Assembly: GCA_016927595.1 (NCBI GenBank)
Contig: JAFGMI010000018.1
Location: 62,001-126,000 of the forward strand
Length of the DNA stretch: 64,000 bases
Direction: 5' to 3'
From: Melioribacteraceae bacterium
Lineage (GTDB): Bacteria > Bacteroidota > Ignavibacteria > Ignavibacteriales > Melioribacteraceae
Made by a program: the position numbers and the translations under genes. Positions 36,058 to 44,943 of the stretch are shown piece after piece (position 1 is the first letter of the stretch; every line of letters starts with the position of its first letter). The notes under the pieces were generated by a model that was given only the letters and a program-made list of their open reading frames with translations, searched no databases and was not told the origin of the DNA.

Positions 36058-39000
36058 CTATAAATATTTCTGATCCATTAAATGGGGTTCAACAGATTCA
36101 TAATTTGCTTCAATCTTTTTAAGTTTAACCGCGTATATATATCGGAGTTTATTAAGCACGAGAAAACCTGAAGGCAATACAAAAAGAATAACAAATGTAC
36201 CAAACACAAGTCCGTAGGCAACAGAAACTGCCATTGGAATGAGAAACTGTGCCTGCCTGCTTGTTTCAGCAATAAGCGGAGCAAGTCCGACCGCCGTAGT
36301 TATAGTCGTTAAAAGTATAGGACGCAGCCTCGCTATGCCTGCATTATAAACCGAATCGTGTACATTCATTCCGGACTTTAAATTTCTATTAATCTGATCA
36401 ACCAGCACAATGCTGTCGTTTATCACAATTCCTGCCAGCGCAATTATTCCATAAACGGAAAGAGTGTTGAGCTGCAAGCCCTGTATACCATGCCCCCAGA
36501 TCGAACCGAGTATTGCAAGAGGGATCAAAGAAAATATTAACCCGGCTTGTGCGTACGACCTGAAGACCAGCACAACAAGAATAAACATGGCTATCAGTGC
36601 TACCGGAAATGCCGCCTGCATTGAGCGAACAACTTTTTCCTGACTTCTGGACTGACCTTCAAACGAAGCCAGAACCCCCTGTACCTGCGATAATACCCGC
36701 GGCAAAACTTCATCATTAATTTCTTTTATAATTGGAGGCACATCCAGGTTCTGATCAGCCAGATCAGCTTCAACACGCACTTCTCGTCTGTTATTAAGCC
36801 GGCTTATATTAATAATTCCTCTATCGATATCATAATTTGCCAGTTCTGAGAAAGGATATTCCGCACCATTTACAGTTTTGATTCGCATCTGGTCAAGCAG
36901 TCCGAGTTCCGAACGATCTTCATTTTTGTAACGTACCCATACTTTAATTTCATCCCGACCCCTTTGAATTCCCTGCACCTCCTCGCCGAAGAAACCCTGC
37001 CTAACCTGTCTGGCAACATCGCGTAAAGTAAGTCCCAGAGAGTATGCTTTAGGTTTCAGCTCGATGTTCAACTCCCTGCTACCTTCTTCACTTGAAATGG
37101 TAACATCCTTAAGAGTAGTAAAATTGCTCAGCTCTTCATACAGCAGTTTTTTTGCCTGTTCAAGCTGGGGAAGATTGTTGCCAAGTAAGCTAACCGAAAT
37201 AGGTTTGCCGAAAAATCCTTGTCTTCCGAAAGAAACATTCTGCACTTCGGGCAGTGGTCCCACTTTGTCCCTTATTAAATTAGCGATCAGAAAGCTTTCC
37301 ATATTTCTTTTTTCACCGGAGAGCAATTCAAGTGTAAGTCTGCCGGTATGACTTCCCGATTCTCCGAAATCGTTGGATCCGATATCGCGCTTAATGCCGG
37401 TTACAACATCAAGACCGTCTTCTCTCTGCTCCTTTAATTCTTCATTGACCTGCCAGGATATCTTTTCGATCTTTGCAAGAAGCGAATCGGTTGTTATTTC
37501 CTGCGTGCCGGAAACAAGCGAAACGTTAACCGGAAGCGTGTCGCCGTCGATAAACGGGAAAAATGTTACTCCAATAATGCCGCCTTTTAACAGACCGAAC
37601 GTAACCATTACAAACGATATAGGAACAACAAGAGTAATCCACATATGTTTCATGGAGAATCTAAGAGCAGGCGCATAGTAATTAAGAGTAAATAAATTAA
37701 TAATGTTTTCTATTTTTTTTCTTACCGGCGAATCCTGTTTATGAGGATGCAGACCTTTCGAGTGAGCAAGGTGTCCCGGAAGAATAAGAAAAGCTTCGGC
37801 AAGAGAAAAAAGAAGTGTAGCAATCACAACAAGCGCCATATGCCAGATAAACTTTCCCAGGAAACCGTCGAGGAAGAAAAACGGTATAAATGCAATAACG
37901 GTCGTAAATATGGATGTAAAAACAGGGCCCAGCATTTCCTTTGCACCGTTTATTGCAGCTTTCAGCGGCGGCTCACCGTTTTCATAATGTGCATATATGT
38001 TTTCACCGACAACAATAGCATCGTCAACAAGTATGCCTACCACTATTATCATACCGAATAGCGAAATAACATTAATAGTTATACCGGCGAGCGATGCCAC
38101 AATAAACATACCTGCAAAAGAAAATGGTATTCCAAGCGCCACCCAGAATGAGAGTCTGAGGTTCAGAAAAAATCCGAGAGTAATTATAACCAGAACAAGT
38201 CCCATTAACCCGTTGCTGACCAGAAGATCAATTCTTTCGGACAAAGATATGGTGGTGTCGTTAATTACAATAGCTTTTATATTATCGTGGGATCTGTTAA
38301 AGTCTTCCACATACTTTTTCACAGTTTCTGCTACCTGAAGTATATCTTCCTCAAGTGTTTTATCTATGTTCAGAACAGCAGCCGTTCTGCTGTTGAAGTA
38401 AGATTTATCCGGTACATCCTCCCACTGTTCTCTGATTTCAGCTACATCCGAAAGATAAATATTAGTACCGTCAATATTCCCTCTTACGACTATATCGGAG
38501 AGTTCTTCCGAATAATAATTTCTTCCGTATGCACGTATCAGAATTTCTTCATCCGGAGTTTCGAATTTTCCTCCGGATATATTAATATTTGCAGAAGCGA
38601 CTGCACGCGAAATCTCGTCAAAGGTCAATTTATATCTTCTTAAATCCGCTTCGGAAACTTCAATTGAAAATTCCAGATTCGGTATACCCTCAATATTGAT
38701 TTGTGATATATATTCCGTAGCAAGCAGATTATCACGAAACTCCTCGGCAATATACTTGAGGTTGTATAAATCTGTTTCACCATAAAGAACTACTGACATT
38801 GCACGGCTTCTGAATTTCTGTTCAAATATTACAGGTTTTTCCATGTCCTGCGGAAATGAATTTATTCTGTCGACAGCATTTTTCACATCGTTCAGCACCT
38901 TATCTAGATCAGCATCTTTTACTTTTTCCACGGTAACCGTGCCAAAGTTTTCACGGGACGATGAAGTAACCCTTTCAACTCCTTCAAGACCATCAATAGC

Positions 39001-39210
39001 TTCTTCAATTCTAAGTATTACTCCCTCTTCAACTTCTTCGGGAGATGCGCCGGGATATACAACCTGAACTATGACGTTATCGGGTTCCACCTCGGGGAAG
39101 AACGAGTATTTCATTTGGACAAAAAACAAAAATCCAAAACCGAACACAGAAAACAATAGTACATTGTTCCACACTCTGAATTTTATAAAGAATGAAATAA
39201 GTTTCTCCAT
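36058..39210 (-). CDS. RND efflux transporter, inner-membrane pump
   Basis: A proton-driven pump of about 1050 residues in the AcrB/HAE family, with twelve helices and two large periplasmic loops. Family signatures include V-D-D-A-I-V-V-G-E-N-I in helix 4 (paired aspartates for proton relay) and the twin region in the second half, I-N-D-S-I-V-L-V-D-Q-I-N, where the second half carries N-D. I start it at ATG 39210, five bases after GGAG; a GTG at 39216 is in frame. It accepts drugs, detergents or metabolites and passes them to the TolC-like channel. Substrate unknown. Confidence 0.92.
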   Translation of the reverse strand: MEKLISFFIKFRVWNNVLLFSVFGFGFLFFVQMKYSFFPEVEPDNVIVQVVYPGASPEEVEEGVILRIEEAIDGLEGVERVTSSSRENFGTVTVEKVKDADLDKVLNDVKNAVDRINSFPQDMEKPVIFEQKFRSRAMSVVLYGETDLYNLKYIAEEFRDNLLATEYISQINIEGIPNLEFSIEVSEADLRRYKLTFDEISRAVASANINISGGKFETPDEEILIRAYGRNYYSEELSDIVVRGNIDGTNIYLSDVAEIREQWEDVPDKSYFNSRTAAVLNIDKTLEEDILQVAETVKKYVEDFNRSHDNIKAIVINDTTISLSERIDLLVSNGLMGLVLVIITLGFFLNLRLSFWVALGIPFSFAGMFIVASLAGITINVISLFGMIIVVGILVDDAIVVGENIYAHYENGEPPLKAAINGAKEMLGPVFTSIFTTVIAFIPFFFLDGFLGKFIWHMALVVIATLLFSLAEAFLILPGHLAHSKGLHPHKQDSPVRKKIENIINLFTLNYYAPALRFSMKHMWITLVVPISFVMVTFGLLKGGIIGVTFFPFIDGDTLPVNVSLVSGTQEITTDSLLAKIEKISWQVNEELKEQREDGLDVVTGIKRDIGSNDFGESGSHTGRLTLELLSGEKRNMESFLIANLIRDKVGPLPEVQNVSFGRQGFFGKPISVSLLGNNLPQLEQAKKLLYEELSNFTTLKDVTISSEEGSRELNIELKPKAYSLGLTLRDVARQVRQGFFGEEVQGIQRGRDEIKVWVRYKNEDRSELGLLDQMRIKTVNGAEYPFSELANYDIDRGIINISRLNNRREVRVEADLADQNLDVPPIIKEINDEVLPRVLSQVQGVLASFEGQSRSQEKVVRSMQAAFPVALIAMFILVVLVFRSYAQAGLIFSLIPLAILGSIWGHGIQGLQLNTLSVYGIIALAGIVINDSIVLVDQINRNLKSGMNVHDSVYNAGIARLRPILLTTITTAVGLAPLIAETSRQAQFLIPMAVSVAYGLVFGTFVILFVLPSGFLVLNKLRYIYAVKLKKIEANYESVEPHLMDQKYL

Positions 39211-39212
39211 TA

Positions 39213-40361
39213 TCACTCCACAATTTCGGAATCTACTAAAATTGCTTCCGCCGGCATGCCGGGAGCAATTCCCTGGAGAACTTCCACTACCAGTGTATCT
39301 CCCGGTTCAAGTCCGCCGTTTACAATAACATGATTGTTTTCGACACGTGCTATATTCACTTTTCTGGCGGTCAATTTACCGTTGTCAACCAAATAAACAT
39401 CGGTTTCATTATATACCGCCTTTCTGGGAATCGTTAACGCGTCCGGAATTATTTTGCCTGGTATTGCCACTTTAAGAAATATGCCATTGTACAGTTCATC
39501 ATTTACAGAACGATTAATTCTGATGAACGCCTGAAGTGTTTGGGTTTGCGTGTTTATGGTTTTACCAATACGGGAAATTTTGCCTTTCCAGGTACGATCG
39601 ATTTCGTTGGATGTAATCATAATTTCCTGCGACTCGTCAATCCAGTCCACATCCTTTACAGGTATTGGTACTTCAAGTTCCATGTCGTCAAGATTAATGA
39701 TTTCGCCGAGCCTCGATCCGCTTCGTGCTATGGCGCCTTCCCTCAGTTCGGCTGATATAACCGATCCGTTAAACGGAGCGTAGAAATAATGCTTCTCAAG
39801 ACGTATCTCAAGACTCTTAACATTAAAGAATAATTTGTAAACATTAAATCTCGACAGAAATAGTTTTATCTTTTGATTAGCAGGTTCAGGTAATTGTTGA
39901 AGAGGTTTATCAAAGCCGCAATTGTCAAAGTAGGACTGCCATTTTTGATATTCTTCGGGAAAATCTATTTTTATTTCAGGAAGCACTGTAGCTAGCGCAG
40001 TTAAAAAATCGCTCTTGGCACTGCTTATATCAAGTTTTATCTGACGATCATCAATTTTTACAATCAGATCGTTTCTCTTAAAAGATTGCCCGGGCTGAAA
40101 AAAAATGTCCCCTCTCTCAATTACTCCCGTTACCTCGCTTGTCATTACAATAGGCTGTGATGATGCAAGTCTGCCATAAGCTGTAACCTCAGACTTAATA
40201 TCCGACAGTTCCACAATAACAGATTCCGCTAATCTAACCTTAAGTTCAGGTTTTCTTTTCTCCGGTTCCTCAGCGAAGCTGAATAAAATACGCATTGCAA
40301 CGAAACCGGCAGCCAGTATTACTATTGGAATTATATAACTTTTATGAAATTTGAACTTCAT
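39213..40361 (-). CDS. RND efflux adaptor (membrane fusion protein)
   Basis: A periplasmic adaptor of about 382 residues, starting at ATG 40361 (M-K-F-K-F-H-K) ahead of an N-terminal membrane anchor; the open frame extends to 40424 but adds non-anchor residues. The HlyD/AcrA-like pattern shows paired lipoyl segments (S-G-R-L-A-S-S-Q and F-Y-A-P-F-N-G-S-V), a short helical region, and the C-terminal beta domains. It bridges the RND pump and the TolC-like channel; its stop overlaps the in-frame GTG ahead of the pump gene. Confidence 0.88.
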   Translation of the reverse strand: MKFKFHKSYIIPIVILAAGFVAMRILFSFAEEPEKRKPELKVRLAESVIVELSDIKSEVTAYGRLASSQPIVMTSEVTGVIERGDIFFQPGQSFKRNDLIVKIDDRQIKLDISSAKSDFLTALATVLPEIKIDFPEEYQKWQSYFDNCGFDKPLQQLPEPANQKIKLFLSRFNVYKLFFNVKSLEIRLEKHYFYAPFNGSVISAELREGAIARSGSRLGEIINLDDMELEVPIPVKDVDWIDESQEIMITSNEIDRTWKGKISRIGKTINTQTQTLQAFIRINRSVNDELYNGIFLKVAIPGKIIPDALTIPRKAVYNETDVYLVDNGKLTARKVNIARVENNHVIVNGGLEPGDTLVVEVLQGIAPGMPAEAILVDSEIVE

Positions 40362-40570
40362 TTTTTGCTCATCAGTATTTTTTAAATAATTAAATTGGAT
40401 GATCTGATCATCGATCGGATTCAAGTTATACGAAATGCAGATTTAGTTACCATGGAAATAATAACTTATTCAGGCGGCTGAATCCAATTAACCTAAAACG
40501 TAATTTCAACCGTAAAAGTTGCACATTCAGACAAAAAGTAGATTGGTTTACAATTGATTTGTGAATATTT

Positions 40571-40599
40571 TTGACATTAAATAAATACTTTTGTATTAA
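40571..40599 (+). promoter_or_regulatory. sigma-70-type promoter of the mscS gene
   Basis: TTGACA at 40571-40576, a 17-base spacer, and TATTAA at 40594-40599. The downstream start at 40652 leaves a leader of about 45 bases. Confidence 0.6.
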
Positions 40600-40651
40600 T
40601 TTTGGCGATTTACCAAGCTAAATTCAAAACCAAACACAACGGTATTAAAAT

Positions 40652-41674
40652 ATGAATGAAATATTGAGTTATGAATTTTTAGGTAATTCTATACAGACAT
40701 ATGCTGTCGGACTCGGTATAATTATACTCTCATTTCTTGTGACTCCGATAATTAAAGCTGTAATAAAAAAGTTTGCACAGGATAGAGAAGTGCTTCAGGA
40801 GTGGACAAATAAATTTATAAGCCCCCTGGTTTATCTGATAACTCTGTACGTTGTACTGAATACATTTGAAATGAGTGATGATGTATACCGGGTCATAAAT
40901 GTAATGTATATAGTACTTACCACCTGGTACATAACAAGAATAGTGGTTTTTGTCTTCTCTGCCATAATCAGAAAATATCTGGAAAAGACCAGGACCGAAG
41001 AGGATAGGAACAGAATAAAACCTTTGTTCTCATTTTTGAATCTGCTGATATGGTTATTAGGCTTTCTATTCATGCTTAATTATCTTGGCTTCGAAGTAAC
41101 GACAGCGCTTGCCGGTTTGGGAATCGGCGGTATTGCAGTAGCGCTGGCAGCACAAGCATTACTCGGAGATCTATTCAGCTATTTCGTAATTTATTTTGAT
41201 AAACCTTTTGAAATCGGTGACTTTTTGGTATTTGACGATAAAAAAGGCGTAGTAGAAAAAATTGGGATTAAATCCACAAAAATAAGAGCCTTAAGCGGAG
41301 AAATACTTGTTGTCTCAAACTCTAATCTTACAAATTCCCGGCTGCATAATTATAAAAAAATGGAAAGAAGAAGGGTTGCATTCATATTCGGAGTCACATA
41401 TCAGACAAATTCCGGACAATTAAAGGTTATACCTGCGGTTGTAAAAGAAATTATAGAAAGCATCGAGTTAACTACATTTGACCGGACACACTTTAAAGGA
41501 TTCGGTAATTTCAGTCTGGATTTCGAATGTGTTTATTTCGTGAAAAGTAACGATTATAATGTTTATATGGATATTCAGGAAAAAATTAATCTTAGAATAT
41601 ATGAGGAGTTTGAAAAACGTGGTATTGAGTTTGCTTACCCGACTCAGACACTATACATCAACAAGGAAAACTAA
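40652..41674 (+). CDS. mscS: small-conductance mechanosensitive channel MscS family
   Basis: A 340-residue channel with four or so N-terminal helices and the pore-lining TM3 segment T-A-L-A-G-L-G-I-G-G-I-A-V-A-L-A-A-Q-A, followed by the beta domain beginning F-D-K-P-F-E-I-G-D-F. It opens on hypo-osmotic shock to release solutes. It lies 200 bp upstream of the sucrose-synthesis genes on the same strand, which suggests a shared role in osmotic adaptation. Confidence 0.92.
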   Translation: MNEILSYEFLGNSIQTYAVGLGIIILSFLVTPIIKAVIKKFAQDREVLQEWTNKFISPLVYLITLYVVLNTFEMSDDVYRVINVMYIVLTTWYITRIVVFVFSAIIRKYLEKTRTEEDRNRIKPLFSFLNLLIWLLGFLFMLNYLGFEVTTALAGLGIGGIAVALAAQALLGDLFSYFVIYFDKPFEIGDFLVFDDKKGVVEKIGIKSTKIRALSGEILVVSNSNLTNSRLHNYKKMERRRVAFIFGVTYQTNSGQLKVIPAVVKEIIESIELTTFDRTHFKGFGNFSLDFECVYFVKSNDYNVYMDIQEKINLRIYEEFEKRGIEFAYPTQTLYINKEN

Positions 41675-41876
41675 TATCCAAATTGAAATTTATATTCGGA
41701 TCAAAGCACAGAAAGTTACAAATCATTCTCATTATTACATTCTGGAAAATATCTTTTTAATATTTCTCAGCATATTTTCAGTCTTATCCTGATCGGACTT
41801 TCAGTTTTAAAAATCATTTTTGCATTTAAACAATAAATTTAATAAAATAAAAAAATTTAGGACATTCAGGATAAAG

Positions 41877-42785
41877 ATGACGAAAGAAAAAAGTATTTGT
41901 GCTTACGGTGAAATATTATTGGATGATTACGGCGAATACAGTACTATCGGCGGCGCTCCTTTCAATTTCATATATCATATCAATAAATTATACTGCGAGG
42001 GACACCTGATAACCAGGGTGGGAAATGATGAGGAAGGCAAAGGCATTTTAAAACTACTTAAAAGAAGATCAATACCCGTTGAATTAGTACAGATTGACAA
42101 TATTAAACCGACCGGTATTGTAAAGGTTAATCTGAATAACGAAAAAGTACCGGGGTTCGAAATTCTGCGCGACCGGGCTTATGATTACATTGAATACAGG
42201 AAAGATGCTGATGATTTTATAGAAAACAGTACGGCGCTGCTTTATTACGGCACGCTTTCACAAAGATCTGAAGTTTCCAGAAACACATTGAATTTTCTGC
42301 GTAGTAAAAATGTAAAATGTTTTTATGATGTTAACCTTCGCCAGAATTTCTACACAAAGGAGATAATAGAAAATTCGCTTGCTGGTGCCGACGTTGTAAA
42401 AATGAATATAGATGAATTGAAATTGCTGAATGCGCTTTTGTATAATAGTAATTCGATAAACTTAAGAGAAACTGCCGACAGATTGATATCGCAGTACAAC
42501 TTCGACATTTTATGTATAACAATGGGCAAAGACGGATCAATTATATTTTTCAACGGCAGCGAAGCAACTTATAAACTGGAAATTGAGAACGTAGTGAATA
42601 CCGTAGGTGCGGGTGATGGTTATTCAGCAATTGTGGCAATCGGATATCTAAATAACTGGAGTACGGGAAATATTATTAAAGTTGCAAACGATTTTGCAGG
42701 CGATATTTGCACAATTGATGGCGCTGTTCCTGAAGATGATAATTTTTATGATAAATATACCGGGATAATTCAAAATGAAAAATGA
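41877..42785 (+). CDS. PfkB-family sugar kinase, probable fructokinase
   Basis: A 302-residue ribokinase-fold kinase. ATG 41877 follows CAGGATAAAG; an upstream TTG at 41820 is in frame but not supported. The substrate motif G-G-A-P-F-N-F is near residue 23, and the anion-hole/catalytic motif N-T-V-G-A-G-D-G-Y-S-A with its aspartate near residue 250. It overlaps the sucrose-phosphate synthase gene by 11 bp. The fructose released by sucrose synthase or metabolised with it would be phosphorylated here to fructose-6-phosphate. Confidence 0.85.
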   Translation: MTKEKSICAYGEILLDDYGEYSTIGGAPFNFIYHINKLYCEGHLITRVGNDEEGKGILKLLKRRSIPVELVQIDNIKPTGIVKVNLNNEKVPGFEILRDRAYDYIEYRKDADDFIENSTALLYYGTLSQRSEVSRNTLNFLRSKNVKCFYDVNLRQNFYTKEIIENSLAGADVVKMNIDELKLLNALLYNSNSINLRETADRLISQYNFDILCITMGKDGSIIFFNGSEATYKLEIENVVNTVGAGDGYSAIVAIGYLNNWSTGNIIKVANDFAGDICTIDGAVPEDDNFYDKYTGIIQNEK

Positions 42786-44943
42786 AAAAGGGTTATACAT
42801 ACAGCTTTACAATATTCACGGTTTAATACGAGGTGAAAACCTGGAACTAGGCAGGGATTCGGATACAGGCGGACAAACAAAGTACGTTCTGGAATTGGCA
42901 AAAAACCTTTCTGAAAGAAACGAAATTCGCAAAGTTGAGATTATGACCAGATTGATCGATGATAAGGATTTATCAGAATCATATTCCGTCAAGTACGAAA
43001 AGATAAACGAGAAACTATTTATCACCAGAATTCAGTGCGGAGGTAAAAAATATATCAGAAAAGAATTGCTTTGGGATCACCTCGAAGAATACGCCGATAA
43101 AACGATCAAATACATTAAATCTACCGGTGAGATCCCTGATTTAATACATAGCCATTATGCAGATGCGGGCTATGTCTGCACACAACTCACACGCTTTCTC
43201 GGAATACCTCTTATTCATACCGGACACTCCCTTGGAAGATTAAAAAGACAAAACCTGCTCGGCAGCGGATTAACAGAAGATGAAATAGATAAAAGATATA
43301 AAATCAGCCGGCGCATTGAAGCAGAAGAATCGGTTATGTTTTTCAGCGACAGAATTATAACAAGCACCAACCAGGAAATTGAGTCTCAGTACGGAATGTA
43401 TCAAAACATGATAGAGGAAAAATTCAGAGTGATTCCGCCAGGTATAGAACTGGATAAATTTTTCCCTTACAATCAACAGAGGGAGTGGGACGATCATCAT
43501 CAGGTTATCAGATACAAAATACGCGATGAACTTCTAAATTTTTTCAACAACATTCATAAACCGCTTATACTTTCACTGTGCAGACCCGAGAAAAGGAAAA
43601 ACATATCAGGATTGATTGAAGCATTCGGCAGAAGCGAGGAGCTTCAACAGAAAGCTAATCTGGCAATTTACGCCGGCATCCGCAAAGATATACAGGAAAT
43701 GCCCGAATTAGAAAGAGAAGTCCTTACAGAAATGCTCCTGCTAATGGATAAATATAATTTATATGGCAAAATGGCAATTCCCAAGAAGCATGACTTCGAG
43801 CATGAAGTCCCTGAACTTTACAGAACCGCAGCTGAAACAGGCGGAGTATTCGTGAATTCCGCTTTTGCCGAAAATTTCGGGCTGACTTTGATAGAGTCTG
43901 CTTCCAGCGGGCTTCCGATAGTTTCTACTGATGACGGTGGTCCGCGTGATATAATCAATAATTTACAGAATGGGATTCTTGTTGACGTTAAAAACCCCGA
44001 AAATATTGCCGATGCAGTAAATAAAATTCTGGATAATAAAAGAACATGGAAAGAATTTTCGGAGAATGGAATTCACAGGGTCGGTAAATTTTATTCCTGG
44101 AAAGCACACGTTGATAATTACCTGGAAACGATAAACGAATTACTGGAGGAAACTACCATCAAACCTAAAACATTTATCGATACCGGCAAGCAGTTGTTCG
44201 GATTTCAAAAACTTATAATGCTTGATATCGACGATACAATAACCGGTGATACTGATGCTTTAACTGAACTAAAAGAAATAATTCTTACTATGGACGAAAG
44301 GATTGGATTCGGTGTTGCAACCGGAAGACACATTGAATCGGCGTGTGATATTCTGCAGCAGAATAATTTTGCAAAGCCTCATATAATTGTATCTTCTGTC
44401 GGCTCGGAAATTTACTACAGAAACAGGAATGACTATGATTATTCAACAAGCTGGGAAGCACACATAAAGAATTCGTGGAAACCGGAGCGTATAATGGAAC
44501 TGCTTGACGATTTTGAATTTCTGGAATTGCAGACTCCCGAAAACCAGCGCAAGTTCAAAGTATCTTATAACCTGCATACCGATGAAAAAGATCTGCAGAG
44601 GGCCAGGGATATACTGATCAAAAATAAAATTAAAACCAACCTGATTGTAAGTCACGGCGCCTATGTGGATTTTTTGCCGTTCAGAGCCAGTAAAGGAAGA
44701 GCAATCCGATATTTAAGTTACCGCTGGAACATTCCGCATAAAAATATTTTAGTTGGCGGCGATTCGGGTAATGATGAGGATATGCTCACAGGAGAACTTC
44801 TCGGTGTTGTTGTTGCCAACCATACGGAAGATCTCGAAAAATTAAGAGGCAGACGTAGAATATATTTTTCAGAACAAAGTCATGCAAATGGAGTGACCGA
44901 CGGAATTAAATACTACAACTTTTTAAGAGGTGATTTACAATGA
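42775..44943 (+). CDS. sucrose-phosphate synthase with C-terminal sucrose-phosphatase domain
   Basis: A 722-residue bifunctional protein. The N-terminal GT4 part (about 1-455) has G-R-D-S-D-T-G-G-Q-T-K-Y-V and the later UDP-sugar region N-S-A-F-A-E-N-F-G-L-T-L-I-E-S-A. The C-terminal HAD part (about 475-722) begins L-D-I-D-D-T-I-T-G-D (nucleophile motif) and ends with G-G-D-S-G-N-D-E-D-M-L. Together they make sucrose-6-phosphate from UDP-glucose and fructose-6-phosphate and then dephosphorylate it. Such fusion occurs in cyanobacteria and plants. The gene overlaps both neighbours. Confidence 0.92.
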   Translation: MKNEKGLYIQLYNIHGLIRGENLELGRDSDTGGQTKYVLELAKNLSERNEIRKVEIMTRLIDDKDLSESYSVKYEKINEKLFITRIQCGGKKYIRKELLWDHLEEYADKTIKYIKSTGEIPDLIHSHYADAGYVCTQLTRFLGIPLIHTGHSLGRLKRQNLLGSGLTEDEIDKRYKISRRIEAEESVMFFSDRIITSTNQEIESQYGMYQNMIEEKFRVIPPGIELDKFFPYNQQREWDDHHQVIRYKIRDELLNFFNNIHKPLILSLCRPEKRKNISGLIEAFGRSEELQQKANLAIYAGIRKDIQEMPELEREVLTEMLLLMDKYNLYGKMAIPKKHDFEHEVPELYRTAAETGGVFVNSAFAENFGLTLIESASSGLPIVSTDDGGPRDIINNLQNGILVDVKNPENIADAVNKILDNKRTWKEFSENGIHRVGKFYSWKAHVDNYLETINELLEETTIKPKTFIDTGKQLFGFQKLIMLDIDDTITGDTDALTELKEIILTMDERIGFGVATGRHIESACDILQQNNFAKPHIIVSSVGSEIYYRNRNDYDYSTSWEAHIKNSWKPERIMELLDDFEFLELQTPENQRKFKVSYNLHTDEKDLQRARDILIKNKIKTNLIVSHGAYVDFLPFRASKGRAIRYLSYRWNIPHKNILVGGDSGNDEDMLTGELLGVVVANHTEDLEKLRGRRRIYFSEQSHANGVTDGIKYYNFLRGDLQ